From Leisingera daeponensis DSM 23529 (GTDB taxonomy: Bacteria > Pseudomonadota > Alphaproteobacteria > Rhodobacterales > Rhodobacteraceae), in NCBI RefSeq assembly GCF_000473145.1, contig NZ_KI421500.1:2009725-2073724 (forward strand): a DNA stretch of 64,000 bases. The letters run 5' to 3'. Position 1 is the first letter of the stretch, and every line of letters begins with the position of its first letter. Below are positions 16,162 through 24,220 of the stretch, in pieces. The notes beneath the pieces were generated by a model. The model saw only the letters and a list, made by a program, of their open reading frames with translations. It did no database searches and was not told where the DNA came from. Both the position numbers and the translations under genes were made by a program.

Positions 16162-16253
16162 TTGGGCCCGGCACCGCGCCCGGCGCGGTGCCGGGCCCAA
16201 GGCCGCTCGGAAGGCGTTCCGGCGCAGCCGGGGCGCCTGCGGGCGCGGGAGAT
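16162..16253. repeat. Long perfect palindrome with dispersed repeat tail
   Basis: A 17-bp perfect inverted repeat: TTGGGCCCGGCACCGCG (16162-16178) and its complement (16184-16200) around CCCGG. The following 50 bp match the repeat at 1-65. It lies between the 65-residue gene and the ornithine decarboxylase leader, both on the minus strand, so it would also act as a strong hairpin in that transcript. There is no T-run. Confidence 0.7.
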
Positions 16254-16278
16254 CACCGCTGCGGGCTGCACGTTCCGG

Positions 16279-16476
16279 CTATGGCGCGCGGCGCGGATCG
16301 CGGCAGAGGCGCGGGGCGGCCTCTCCCGGTTCCGCGGCGCTGCAATAGCTGCAGCGCCACTGGCCCTGGGCGCGCTGCTGGCGCCAGCGGCAGTTGCGGG
16401 TCAGACTGGTGGTGCGGCGGCGCCAGACGAAATAGGCGAACACGCCCGCCAAAAGGACAAGCAGCAGAACAGGCAT
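16279..16476 (-). CDS. Small membrane-anchored Cys-containing protein (65 aa)
   Basis: A 65-residue protein with an N-terminal membrane helix (residues 2-18) followed by a basic segment RRRTTSLTRNC and then WRCSYC, giving three or four cysteines spaced like a small zinc ribbon (C28, C41, C44, C58). AGGGG lies at normal distance before the ATG. The gene is 64 bp downstream of another small ORF on the same strand. I do not recognise a function; the cysteine pattern suggests a tiny metal-binding or redox protein at the inner membrane. Confidence 0.55.
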   Translation of the reverse strand: MPVLLLVLLAGVFAYFVWRRRTTSLTRNCRWRQQRAQGQWRCSYCSAAEPGEAAPRLCRDPRRAP

Positions 16477-16540
16477 GCCCCTGTCTACGCCGCGGCAGCC
16501 TCCGGCTCAACCGGTTTGCCGCCTGCGCGTCAGGCTGCCC

Positions 16541-16702
16541 TCAGGCAGCCTGATAATACTCGACCACGCCGTCCGTGGTGTTCGGTTCTGCTGCCGCGGG
16601 CAGCGGCTCCGGGGTGTAATAGGCATAAGCCTGCTCCAGGGCCTCAAGCGCGGCCTGACGGGCCTTGTCCTTCGGGTCCTGCTGCAAATTCACCGGGTTC
16701 AT
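16541..16702 (-). CDS. Small hypothetical protein (53 aa)
   Basis: A 53-codon frame beginning MNPVNLQQDPKDKARQAALE and ending VVEYYQAA. It has an acidic-basic helical first half, then Tyr- and Pro-rich sequence (AYAYYTPEP). No signal peptide or membrane segment. AGGCAACCCG before the ATG is only a weak Shine-Dalgarno. Codon use matches neighbouring real genes (strong G/C third positions in this frame only), which is the main support. Function unknown. Confidence 0.5.
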   Translation of the reverse strand: MNPVNLQQDPKDKARQAALEALEQAYAYYTPEPLPAAAEPNTTDGVVEYYQAA

Positions 16703-16831
16703 CGGGTTGCCTCCATAGTCTGGCGCGATCCTCCCTCAAGCGCCAAACTACTGCCTGCCCGCCGCGGGCGCAGCCGCCGTTTCTGCAAAGGCGCCATGCG
16801 CTTGCTGCATTGCAGCAACCATGGAGGCGCG

Positions 16832-17542
16832 TCAGACCGTCAGCAGGTGCCCAGCCAGCCCCAGGGCAAAGCCCGCAACTGCGCCCAGTGCCGGCACGCT
16901 GCTGCGGCTGGAATGCGCCTTGGGCGCGATGTCCTGAAACAGCAGATAGAGAATGCCGCCCGCCGCAAAAACCATGATGGCCCCCAGCACCGCGTGGGCC
17001 TCTGCCAGCCAGACCAGCCCCGCCAGGGCGCAGACCGGCCCCAGCGCCGCCAGCCCGACAAAGGCCAGCAGCACATGCCAGGCCGGGCTGTCACCGCTCC
17101 AGACATCGCGGAAGGCGGCAAACCCCTCCGGCAGGTTCTGCAAGAAGATCATCAGCGCCAGCAGCCAGGCGGTGGCGGCATCCGCCACCAGCATCGCCCC
17201 GAGCGCCATCGCCTCGGGCACATAATCCAGCAGCATCGCCAGCAGAAGCGCGCCGCTGCCGCCGCGCTTTTGCAGCACGGTATCGGCGAGGTAGAACACG
17301 CCGCCGCCCGCCGCGAACAGCAGCACCGCCAGCACCGCTGGCAGCGCCTGCGCCCCCTCCGGCACCAGCACCAGCGCCACCGCAGAAGTGAGCGCGCCGC
17401 CGCCGAAGGCCGCGACTGCATGCAGCACCTCGTCGCGCAGCGTCGGGTTGCGGATGTGCTCGCACCAGGCAAGAAATCCGCCCAGCGGCATCGAAAGCCC
17501 GGCGAGCCCGGCTAAAAGAATGGCAAAAACATGCGGTTGCAT
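16832..17542 (-). CDS. ZIP family divalent metal transporter
   Basis: A 236-residue membrane protein with about eight hydrophobic helices. The metal-site helices typical of ZIP transporters are visible as DYVPEAMALGA and NLPEGFAAF, each with a polar residue, Pro and Glu in the conserved spacing. The His-rich cytoplasmic loop of many ZIP proteins is absent. It probably imports zinc, iron or manganese; the metal cannot be told from sequence. It follows the small lipoprotein gene after 45 bp on the same strand. Confidence 0.8.
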   Translation of the reverse strand: MQPHVFAILLAGLAGLSMPLGGFLAWCEHIRNPTLRDEVLHAVAAFGGGALTSAVALVLVPEGAQALPAVLAVLLFAAGGGVFYLADTVLQKRGGSGALLLAMLLDYVPEAMALGAMLVADAATAWLLALMIFLQNLPEGFAAFRDVWSGDSPAWHVLLAFVGLAALGPVCALAGLVWLAEAHAVLGAIMVFAAGGILYLLFQDIAPKAHSSRSSVPALGAVAGFALGLAGHLLTV

Positions 17543-17587
17543 TCCGGCACCCTAGGGCTGCCGCAGCCGCAGCTCAACCGCTTTGCG

Positions 17588-17857
17588 TCAGGTGTTGATA
17601 CAGCTCGTCGCCTGTGCCGCCTGTGCCTCAGTGACGTCCGGTCCCGGCTGCACCGTGCGCAGAACCGTCGCCCCTGCCCCATGGCCCAGAAACTCCGTGC
17701 TCACCCGGTATTGCCCGGTGATGCCCGCAGCCGCGATACAGCCGGGGATCTTGGCGTCCGTTGCCGCCAGCTGGCCGCCGATACGGTCGTGGTCGGTGGC
17801 CGTCATGCAGCCCGCCAGCACGGTCAGCGCGCCCGCGGCAAGTCCCATCAGTTTCAT
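17588..17857 (-). CDS. Small exported lipoprotein (89 aa)
   Basis: An 89-residue predicted lipoprotein. The start MKLMGLAAGALTVLAGC contains a short hydrophobic signal and a lipobox LAGC with the acylated Cys17. The mature part has two further cysteines (GCIAAAG and the C-terminal SCINT) that could form a disulfide in the periplasm. I chose this start over an upstream in-frame ATG because it gives a proper signal peptide. Function unknown; it lies just beyond the sdh terminator. Confidence 0.75.
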   Translation of the reverse strand: MKLMGLAAGALTVLAGCMTATDHDRIGGQLAATDAKIPGCIAAAGITGQYRVSTEFLGHGAGATVLRTVQPGPDVTEAQAAQATSCINT

Positions 17858-17878
17858 GCCCGAATTCCAATGCCAGCT

Positions 17879-17915
17879 AAAAAACATGCCCCCGGTTTCG
17901 CAGGAAACCGGGGGC
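17879..17915 (-). terminator. Rho-independent terminator of sdhCDAB
   Basis: GCCCCCGGTTTC (17888-17899) pairs with GAAACCGGGGGC (17904-17915), a 12-bp perfect stem; on the minus strand TTTTTT (complement of 17879-17884) follows. It lies 55 bp after the sdhB stop and just before the lipoprotein gene. Confidence 0.92.
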
Positions 17916-17970
17916 CATGCAAATTTCATCGCGTGCGGCGGCGGATCCTTGCGGATCAGCCCTGCTGCGC

Positions 17971-18750
17971 TCAGACGGTGCGCTCGACCATCATCTTCTT
18001 GATATGCGCAATCGCCTTGGCCGGGTTCAGGCCCTTGGGGCAGGTTTTGGCGCAGTTCATGATGGTGTGGCAGCGGTACAGCTTGAACGGATCTTCCAGC
18101 TGGTCCAGGCGTTCAGGCGTGGCCTCGTCGCGGCTGTCGATGATCCAGCGGTAGGCGTGCAGCAGCGCGGCCGGCCCCAGGTAACGGTCGCCGTTCCACC
18201 AGTAGGACGGGCAAGAGGTCGAGCAGCTGGCGCACATCACGCACTCATAAAGCCCGTCCAGCTTCTTGCGGTCCTCGATTGACTGCTTCCACTCTTTCGC
18301 CGGGCGGTTGGTCTTGGTCTCCAGCCACGGCATGATCGAGGCATGCTGGGCATAGAAATGGGTGAGGTCCGGGATCAGGTCCTTGACCACCGGCATATGC
18401 GGCAGCGGGTAAATCGCCACATCGCCCTTGATCTCATCCATGCCGTAGATACAGGCCAGCGTGTTGATGCCGTCGATGTTCATCGCGCAAGAGCCGCAGA
18501 TCCCCTCGCGGCAGGAGCGGCGGAAGGTCAGGGTCGGGTCGATCTCATTCTTGATCTTGATCAGCGCGTCCAGAACCATCGGGCCGCAGCTGTCCATGTC
18601 GACGAAATAGGTGTCGACCCGCGGGTTCTGGCCGTCGTCCGGGTTCCAGCGGTAGATCTTGAACTTGCGCACATTGCTGGCGCCCTCCGGCTTGGGCCAG
18701 GTTTTGCCGGTGGTGATCTTGGAGTTCTTCGGGAGGCTGAGTTGAACCAT
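17971..18750 (-). CDS. sdhB: Succinate dehydrogenase iron-sulfur subunit
   Basis: The 259-residue electron-transfer subunit of complex II. The [2Fe-2S] site is in CREGICGSC (Cys80, 85, 88) with Cys100; the [4Fe-4S] and [3Fe-4S] sites use [11 protein letters not shown] (Cys170, 173, 176, 180) and [11 protein letters not shown] (Cys227, 233, 237). All expected ligands are present. It passes electrons from SdhA to ubiquinone at the SdhCD anchor. It is the last gene of sdhCDAB, 11 bp after sdhA, and is followed by a strong terminator. Confidence 0.97.
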   Translation of the reverse strand: MVQLSLPKNSKITTGKTWPKPEGASNVRKFKIYRWNPDDGQNPRVDTYFVDMDSCGPMVLDALIKIKNEIDPTLTFRRSCREGICGSCAMNIDGINTLACIYGMDEIKGDVAIYPLPHMPVVKDLIPDLTHFYAQHASIMPWLETKTNRPAKEWKQSIEDRKKLDGLYECVMCASCSTSCPSYWWNGDRYLGPAALLHAYRWIIDSRDEATPERLDQLEDPFKLYRCHTIMNCAKTCPKGLNPAKAIAHIKKMMVERTV

Positions 18751-18761
18751 GGTCTGTCTCC

Positions 18762-20567
18762 TTAGAACGTCCGCGCCTTGGGCGCGATTTTGGCGAGGCT
18801 GATGCCGCCTTCGGCTTCGGTCGACAGCGGGTCGGTGATCACCGGGCGGTAGCTGAGCTCCACCTTGTTGCCCTCCACGCGGGAGACGGTGTGGACACGC
18901 CAGTTCTCGTCGTCGCGGGAGGTGAAGTCCTCATGCGCGTGGGCGCCGCGGCTTTCCTTGCGGGCTTCGGCGCCAACGATGGTGGCCAGCGCGTTCGGCA
19001 TCAGGTTGGTCAGCTCCAGCGTCTCCATCAGGTCGGAGTTCCAGACCAGCGAGCGGTCGGTCACCTTCAGGTCATCGAGCTTGGCGGCAATCGCTGTCAT
19101 CTTCTCGACGCCTTCCGCCATGGTCTTGGAGGTGCGGAACACCGCCGCGTCGGCCTGCATGCACTTCTGCATCTCCAGCCGCAGATCCGCGGTCGGGATG
19201 CCGCCGTTGGCATTGCGCAGGGTGTCGAAGCGGTCGAACGCCTTGTCGACGGAGGCCTGGTTCAGCACCGGGTTTGCCGCTTCCGGGTCCACGACCTTGC
19301 CCGCGCGGATGGCGGAGGCGCGGCCAAAGACCACCAGGTCGATCAGCGAGTTGGAGCCGAGACGGTTGGCGCCATGCACCGAGGCGCAGCCCGCCTCGCC
19401 CACGGCCATCAGGCCCGGCACGACGGCGGTCGGGTCGTCTGCGGTCGGGTTCAGCACTTCGCCCCAATAGTTGGTCGGAATGCCGCCCATGTTGTAATGC
19501 ACGGTGGGCAGAACCGGGATCGGCTCCTTGGTCACGTCTACGCCCGCAAAGATCTTGGCGCTCTCGGAGATGCCCGGCAGGCGCTCCGCCAGCGCTTCGG
19601 CCGGCAGGTGGGAGAGGTTCAGGTGGATATGGTCGCCCTCGGCGCCCACACCGCGGCCTTCACGGATCTCCATGGTCATGGAGCGGCTGACGTAGTCGCG
19701 CGGCGCCAGATCTTTGTACTGGGGCGCATAGCGCTCCATGAACCGTTCGCCTTCGGAGTTGGTGAGGTAGCCGCCTTCGCCCCGCGCGCCCTCGGTGATC
19801 AGGCAGCCGGAGCCGTAGATGCCGGTCGGGTGGAACTGCACGAATTCCATGTCCTGCAGCGCCAGGCCCGCGCGGGCCACCATGCCGCCGCCGTCGCCGG
19901 TGCAGGTATGCGCCGAGGTGGCAGAGAAGTACGCACGGCCGTAACCGCCGGTCGCCAGAACCACCATCTTGGCGTTGAAGACATGCATGGTGCCGTCGTC
20001 CAGCTTCCAGCAGACAACGCCTTGGCACTGCCCGTCCTCGGACATGATCAGGTCGATGGCGAAATACTCGATGTAGAATTCCGCGTTGTTCTTCAGCGAC
20101 TGGCCGTAAAGCGTGTGCAGGATCGCGTGGCCGGTCCGGTCCGCCGCGGCACAGGTGCGCTGGACCGCGGGGCCTTCGCCGAACTCAGTCGTGTGGCCGC
20201 CGAACGGGCGCTGGTAGATTTTGCCTTCCTCGGTGCGCGAGAACGGCACGCCGTAATGCTCCAGCTCATAGACCGCCTTGGGCGCCTCGCGGGCCAGGTA
20301 TTCCATCGCGTCGGTGTCGCCCAGCCAGTCGGAGCCCTTGACGGTGTCATACATGTGCCACTGCCAGCTGTCCGGGCCCATGTTGCCCAGGGACGCGGCA
20401 ATGCCGCCCTGCGCCGCCACGGTGTGGGAGCGGGTCGGGAACACCTTGGTCACGCAAGCGGTGCGCAGCCCCTGTTCCGCCATGCCCAGCGTCGCACGGA
20501 GGCCAGCCCCGCCGGCGCCAACCACGACCACGTCATATTCATGTGTTTCGTATTCGTAAGCAGCCAT
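18762..20567 (-). CDS. sdhA: Succinate dehydrogenase flavoprotein subunit
   Basis: The 601-residue catalytic subunit that oxidises succinate to fumarate with covalently bound FAD. Visible: the N-terminal dinucleotide motif [11 protein letters not shown], the FAD-attachment His in [10 protein letters not shown], the active-site region [11 protein letters not shown], and the C-terminal substrate-binding [11 protein letters not shown]. Full length for the family. It lies 19 bp after sdhD and 11 bp before sdhB. A GTGATCACC within this coding region (about 18835) is probably chance and not an operator. Confidence 0.97.
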   Translation of the reverse strand: MAAYEYETHEYDVVVVGAGGAGLRATLGMAEQGLRTACVTKVFPTRSHTVAAQGGIAASLGNMGPDSWQWHMYDTVKGSDWLGDTDAMEYLAREAPKAVYELEHYGVPFSRTEEGKIYQRPFGGHTTEFGEGPAVQRTCAAADRTGHAILHTLYGQSLKNNAEFYIEYFAIDLIMSEDGQCQGVVCWKLDDGTMHVFNAKMVVLATGGYGRAYFSATSAHTCTGDGGGMVARAGLALQDMEFVQFHPTGIYGSGCLITEGARGEGGYLTNSEGERFMERYAPQYKDLAPRDYVSRSMTMEIREGRGVGAEGDHIHLNLSHLPAEALAERLPGISESAKIFAGVDVTKEPIPVLPTVHYNMGGIPTNYWGEVLNPTADDPTAVVPGLMAVGEAGCASVHGANRLGSNSLIDLVVFGRASAIRAGKVVDPEAANPVLNQASVDKAFDRFDTLRNANGGIPTADLRLEMQKCMQADAAVFRTSKTMAEGVEKMTAIAAKLDDLKVTDRSLVWNSDLMETLELTNLMPNALATIVGAEARKESRGAHAHEDFTSRDDENWRVHTVSRVEGNKVELSYRPVITDPLSTEAEGGISLAKIAPKARTF

Positions 20568-20586
20568 TGATGGAAACCTCGGAGCG

Positions 20587-20958
20587 TTACAGGGCCAGGC
20601 GGATCAGCGCATAGGCGCTGGTCGCGGCGACGGCATAAGACAGGCATTTGACCAGGATGATCGCCAGACGGCCTTTCAGGCCATGGACATAGTCCTCGAT
20701 CATGATCTGGGCGCCGGATTTAAAGTGCATCATGCCCACCCAGATGGTCAGCACGGCCACAAGTGCCGGGAACGGGCGGGAATAATAGGCGGTGATCTCC
20801 TCGTAAGAGCCGCCCAGCGCAGAGCCGAAGGTGAAGACAAACAGCGGCACCAGGATCAGCAGCGCCACAGCGCTCACCTGCATCGACCAATGGTGCGCGG
20901 TTCCGGATTTTGCAGCGCCCATGCCAACGGCGCGTTTGCGGTCAGTCAGATATCGCAT
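20587..20958 (-). CDS. sdhD: Succinate dehydrogenase membrane anchor subunit
   Basis: A 123-residue integral membrane subunit with three hydrophobic helices. [16 protein letters not shown] carries the family pattern of a heme-ligand His and an Asp-Tyr pair near the quinone site. With SdhC it forms the cytochrome b556 and ubiquinone site of complex II. It is 18 bp after sdhC and 19 bp before sdhA in the operon. Confidence 0.93.
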   Translation of the reverse strand: MRYLTDRKRAVGMGAAKSGTAHHWSMQVSAVALLILVPLFVFTFGSALGGSYEEITAYYSRPFPALVAVLTIWVGMMHFKSGAQIMIEDYVHGLKGRLAIILVKCLSYAVAATSAYALIRLAL

Positions 20959-20976
20959 CGCGTGTGTCCTTTGAGC

Positions 20977-21360
20977 TTAGACGATGATGATGGTGAGGAC
21001 GGTCAGAACGGCAGAGCCGATCACCACGCCCCAGCCCAGTTTCTCGGCCTGCTCCAGTTCCAGCATATAGCCGTTGTCCCAGATCAGGTGCCGGATGCCG
21101 GCCAGCGTGTGATACCACAGGCCCAGCACCGACAGCGTCATCACCAGATCGCCGAACCAGCTGGTCAGCAGGCCGTTGGCGGTGGCAAAGTAGTCGGCAG
21201 AGGTTGCCGCGGCCAGGAACCACCAGGCGATCAGCAGCGCGGAAACGATCAGTGCGTTGCCGGTGATCCGCGTCAGGATCGACGTCACGGAGGTCAGCTG
21301 CGGGCGGTAGACCTGCAAATGCGGCGAAAGCGGGCGGTTGCCCCGATTGACATCGGCCAT
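20977..21360 (-). CDS. sdhC: Succinate dehydrogenase cytochrome b556 subunit
   Basis: A 127-residue membrane protein with the SdhC family start RPLSPHLQVYRPQLTSV and the heme-ligand motif HTLAGIRHLIWD. Three hydrophobic helices are visible. It is the first gene of sdhCDAB, with AAAGGAG at good spacing before the ATG. Upstream lie a folded leader (21387-21470) and a pair of GTGATCAC dyads (21476-21507), so this operon is probably controlled at both transcription start and leader. Confidence 0.95.
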   Translation of the reverse strand: MADVNRGNRPLSPHLQVYRPQLTSVTSILTRITGNALIVSALLIAWWFLAAATSADYFATANGLLTSWFGDLVMTLSVLGLWYHTLAGIRHLIWDNGYMLELEQAEKLGWGVVIGSAVLTVLTIIIV

Positions 21361-21386
21361 GTTGGCTCCTTTTCAGGTTGGCTGAC

Positions 21387-21470
21387 GACGTTTTAGCCGA
21401 TTTTTACGGCGTGTCACCCGACCGAACGGTTAAAAACAGCAGGTTTCCGTGCTGTTGGCGCTAAAACGTC
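21387..21470 (-). promoter_or_regulatory. Structured 5' leader of sdhCDAB
   Basis: GACGTTTTAGC (21387-21397) and GCTAAAACGTC (21460-21470) are perfect 11-bp complements enclosing 62 nt. Inside lie AACAGCA/TGCTGTT (21435-21441 and 21450-21456), ACCG-AA-CGGT (21421-21430) and a GCCG/CGGC pair that shares bases with the outer stem. In the minus-strand RNA the AACAGCA hairpin is followed by TTTTT, as in an attenuator. The lower end lies 26 nt before the sdhC ATG. Confidence 0.5.
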
Positions 21471-21475
21471 ACGCG

Positions 21476-21507
21476 TTGTGATCACAGCAAATATTTAGTG
21501 ATCACAA
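21476..21507. promoter_or_regulatory. Twin GTGATCAC dyads upstream of sdhC
   Basis: TTGTGATCACA (21476-21486) and AGTGATCACAA (21497-21507) have centres exactly 20 bp apart. Between them on the minus strand is TAAATAT, a possible -10 element. The same paired dyads occur before sucC at 27852-27884. Probably a dimeric repressor or activator bound at two helical turns. Confidence 0.6.
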
Positions 21508-21554
21508 ATCACCTCATTGGAAATCTTTTGCAGAATCACAGCCCTTTCTGCAAA

Positions 21555-22256
21555 TCACTGCAAAGCTGCCACGGTCCCGGCATCCCTATGCGGTGCCATG
21601 GCCGTCTGCCGCGCCACCTCCCGCACCAGCTTTTTGCGGATGCGCGACGGGTAATCGGCAAAGCTGGCGGCCGTGACCACAAAGGCCCCCTCGCCGCGGA
21701 TCACGTTTTCAAAGAAATAGGCGGTCAGGTCCGGCTCGCTCTGCTCGATCGCAATGGCGTTCACGGTCACGCCGAGCGCGGACAGCGCACCATGCGCCTC
21801 GCGCGGCTCGACCCCTTCGTTGGAAAACCCGTCGCCGGAAATGTCGATCACCCTGCGCGTGCACTCCGGCACCGCGGCAAACTGCTCCACCGCCAGAAAC
21901 AGCGCCTCTCCCACAGCGGTGGAGTAATTGCGCCAGGGCCGCGGCGCCTGTTCGATCCGCTGCGCCAGCGCCTCGGCATCGGCAAAACTGCGCACCTCGG
22001 CCCAGGGCAGCGTGACCTCCTGGCGCGACTGTCCGGACCACTGCATCAGCAGCACTTGGGCGCGCGCCTTGACCAGCGCCTCGGACACCACCCCGTCGCG
22101 CAATCCGGCTGCCAAACCGTCCATCTGAATGCGGTATTCCTCGGCATCGACCGACCCGGAGACATCCACCGCCAGCACCAATGCCAGATCGCAGGCCGCT
22201 GCGCGCAGCGGCCAGAGGGAGAGCGTGGAGAATACCAGAAGCTGCAAAACCCGCAT
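21555..22256 (-). CDS. DUF1194 (von Willebrand A-like) exported protein
   Basis: A 233-residue protein with a signal peptide (about 1-21) and a von Willebrand factor A-like fold. The metal-ion-dependent adhesion site is visible as DVSGSVD (Asp31, Ser33, Ser35), and DISGDGFSNEG lies further on. Family DUF1194 is mostly found in Rhodobacterales and relatives; function unknown, probably a periplasmic binding or assembly protein. It is on the same strand as mch but separated from it by a repeat element, so it is probably separately expressed. Confidence 0.82.
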   Translation of the reverse strand: MRVLQLLVFSTLSLWPLRAAACDLALVLAVDVSGSVDAEEYRIQMDGLAAGLRDGVVSEALVKARAQVLLMQWSGQSRQEVTLPWAEVRSFADAEALAQRIEQAPRPWRNYSTAVGEALFLAVEQFAAVPECTRRVIDISGDGFSNEGVEPREAHGALSALGVTVNAIAIEQSEPDLTAYFFENVIRGEGAFVVTAASFADYPSRIRKKLVREVARQTAMAPHRDAGTVAALQ

Positions 22257-22320
22257 AAAGCCAGCTTAAGCGGCAATCGCGCCAAGGGTCATCACATTTC
22301 TGCCGGCCCCCTGTTCCCCT

Positions 22321-22374
22321 GGCTGCAAATATCCTGAGGGGGAGCGCCAGAGGCGCGAGGGGGCAAGGCCCCCT
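22321..22374 (-). repeat. Composite dispersed repeat, copy 2
   Basis: On the minus strand: hairpin AGGGGGC-CTT-GCCCCCT (22358-22374), then a GCGCC/GGCGC dyad, then a variant core GGATATTTGCAGCC (about 22321-22334). It lies just after the mch stop codon, between mch and the DUF1194 gene. Same order of parts as at 1.9 and 62.1 kb. Confidence 0.55.
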
Positions 22375-22380
22375 GCCCGG

Positions 22381-23412
22381 TCACTTCGGCATCAAGGCCC
22401 AATAATCCAGATCCAGCAGCACATCCGGCAGGTACTTGCCGTCTTCGCCCTTCAGCTGGAACGGCGCGCCGCCCTTGGTGGCGACCAGCCGCAGGCGGAT
22501 CGCGCCGACACCCGGCGCGCCGGTGTCGGCCTTGTCCAGAACCTCCGACCAGGCCCGCACGGTCATGCCCGACAGGCAGGGGTTGGCATGCGCACCGCCG
22601 TTCAGGCCGACGATCATCTGCGCATTTGCCAGACCATTGAACGACAGCGTCCGCGCCAGGGAGATCACATGGCCGCCATAGATCAGCCTGGTGCCATCGG
22701 GGCGCGCGGTATTGTCAAAATGCACCTTGGCGGTGTTCTGCCACAGGCGGGTCGCCATCATATGCTCGGCTTCCTCGATGGTGACGCCATCCACGTGGTC
22801 GATGGTCTCGCCCGCCTCATAGTCGCCCCAGCGGTGCGGCTCGCCTGCCAGGGTGAAATCGTAATTGCTGAAATCCAAGCCCGCCGGGACCGCCAGCTGA
22901 TCCGCCGGGATCACCTTGTTCAGCTCCGGGATCACCGTCTCCGGCGCCGGTGCCTCCAGGTCGCGTTTGCGCACCATCACCCAACGCACGTATTCCATCA
23001 CGCATTCATCGCGCTGGTTCAGGCCGCGGGTGCGCACATAGACGACGCCCGACTTGCCATTGGAATTCTGCTTGAGGCCGATCACCTCGGATTCAGAGCG
23101 CAGCGTGTCCCCCGGGTAAACCGGCAGCAGCCAGCGCCCCTCGGCATAGCCGAGGTTCGCCAGCGCATTCAGCGAGATGTCCGGCACCGTCTTGCCGAAC
23201 ACCACGTGGAAGGCCGCCAGATCATCCAGCGGCGCCGAAGGCAGACCAGAGGCCCGGGCAAACTCATCCGAAGAATAAAGCGCATGGCGCGCCGGATACA
23301 GCGCGTGATACAGCGCCCGCTCACCGCCCGACACCGTGCGGGGCACCGCATGGCGGATCACCTCGCCCACGGTGTAATCTTCGAAAAAGCGGCCCGGATT
23401 GGTCTTGGCCAT
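22381..23412 (-). CDS. mch: Mesaconyl-C1-CoA hydratase (beta-methylmalyl-CoA dehydratase)
   Basis: A 343-residue MaoC-type double hot-dog hydratase, converting mesaconyl-C1-CoA to (2R,3S)-beta-methylmalyl-CoA in the ethylmalonyl-CoA pathway. Length equals the characterised Rhodobacter enzyme (343 from memory), and the opening NPGRFFEDYTVGEVIRHA is typical. The MaoC catalytic Asp/His type residues appear in VFGKTVPDIS and in GGHVISLA. Its product is the substrate of Mcl2, encoded three genes upstream in the same operon. The start codon overlaps the DUF1737 stop by 1 bp, implying tight coupling. Confidence 0.94.
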   Translation of the reverse strand: MAKTNPGRFFEDYTVGEVIRHAVPRTVSGGERALYHALYPARHALYSSDEFARASGLPSAPLDDLAAFHVVFGKTVPDISLNALANLGYAEGRWLLPVYPGDTLRSESEVIGLKQNSNGKSGVVYVRTRGLNQRDECVMEYVRWVMVRKRDLEAPAPETVIPELNKVIPADQLAVPAGLDFSNYDFTLAGEPHRWGDYEAGETIDHVDGVTIEEAEHMMATRLWQNTAKVHFDNTARPDGTRLIYGGHVISLARTLSFNGLANAQMIVGLNGGAHANPCLSGMTVRAWSEVLDKADTGAPGVGAIRLRLVATKGGAPFQLKGEDGKYLPDVLLDLDYWALMPK

Positions 23413-23615
23413 CAGTGTTCTCCCAGTTTGGTCTCAGGGGTGTAGGTTCCGTCCACGTCCTTCACCACCGCCTGGCCGCAGCGCATGATCCCCTTCACGG
23501 GATCAAAGGCCTGGGTCGGGCTGCCATGCAGCTCCCAGCCCTTGTTCAGCGCATCGGTCACCTTGTGGCAGAAGGCAGAGGTGTCGTCCTCGGACAAAAA
23601 TCGGTACAGTTTCAT
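23412..23615 (-). CDS. DUF1737 small protein
   Basis: A 67-residue soluble protein of family DUF1737, with the typical core FCHKVTDALNKGWELHGSPT (residues 15-34). It has two cysteines and no signal or membrane segment. It lies between nnrU and mch; its stop overlaps the mch start by 1 bp. In other organisms DUF1737 proteins are short and uncharacterised. Its fixed place beside mch hints at a role in the pathway or in coupled translation (inference). Confidence 0.85.
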   Translation of the reverse strand: MKLYRFLSEDDTSAFCHKVTDALNKGWELHGSPTQAFDPVKGIMRCGQAVVKDVDGTYTPETKLGEH

Positions 23616-23637
23616 GGTGTCCTCTCCTGCTCTGGGC

Positions 23638-24186
23638 CTATCCCGGAAACGGCGACGGGCCGATCAGCCCGTGGACGTAGCCGATCACTGCCAGCAGCAC
23701 AATTGAGGCCAGGAAGAACATCCCGTCCTTGGCCAGCGTGCCCTTCGGCCCCGGCTGCCACTGCGGTTCGGACCGGTTGATGACGATGACCTCAGCCACC
23801 GCCCAGGCGAGCAGCCCGCCAAACAGGATGATCGAGGCCAGATCGCCATTGACCAGAAGATGCGCCACCGCCCACAGCTTGAAGCCGGCAAGCATCGGGT
23901 GGCGCATGCCATTGAGCAGCGCGCCTTTCTTGGGCGCCGGGCTCATCATCCAGATGGCGATCAGCACCATCAGGTTGTTGATATGCACCATGAACGCGGG
24001 CGGCGCCCACACGTGGATGAAGTCCATCCCGCGGTAGCCCAGCACCATCAGCACGATGCCGGCAATCAGCACCAGCGCCACCGCGCCGCGCCCGGCATTG
24101 CCCATCGCGGCGCGCATATCCGGTGCCAGCCGTTTGAACAGGTGGCCGCCCCACCACAACAAAAGTCCCAGGATCAAAAGCGCCAT
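23638..24186 (-). CDS. NnrU family membrane protein
   Basis: A 182-residue integral membrane protein with about five or six hydrophobic helices and the family stretches GHLFKRLAPDMRAAMGNAG and LLNGMRHPMLAGFKLWAVAH. NnrU was first named in denitrification clusters of Rhodobacter, and the fold is related to isoprenylcysteine methyltransferase-type membrane enzymes. No nitrite or nitric oxide reductase genes are near; here it is embedded between mcl2 and DUF1737-mch (34 bp and 22 bp gaps). Function in this setting unknown. Confidence 0.87.
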   Translation of the reverse strand: MALLILGLLLWWGGHLFKRLAPDMRAAMGNAGRGAVALVLIAGIVLMVLGYRGMDFIHVWAPPAFMVHINNLMVLIAIWMMSPAPKKGALLNGMRHPMLAGFKLWAVAHLLVNGDLASIILFGGLLAWAVAEVIVINRSEPQWQPGPKGTLAKDGMFFLASIVLLAVIGYVHGLIGPSPFPG

Positions 24187-24220
24187 ATCAGCCCCTCTTA
24201 GATGTTAAACTTGTTAACAC

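Noticed and set aside
18835-18844. A GTGATCACC inside sdhA resembling the sdh/suc dyads
   Set aside because: It encodes Val-Ile-Thr type codons in conserved coding sequence, lacks the TT...AA flanks and a partner at 20 bp.
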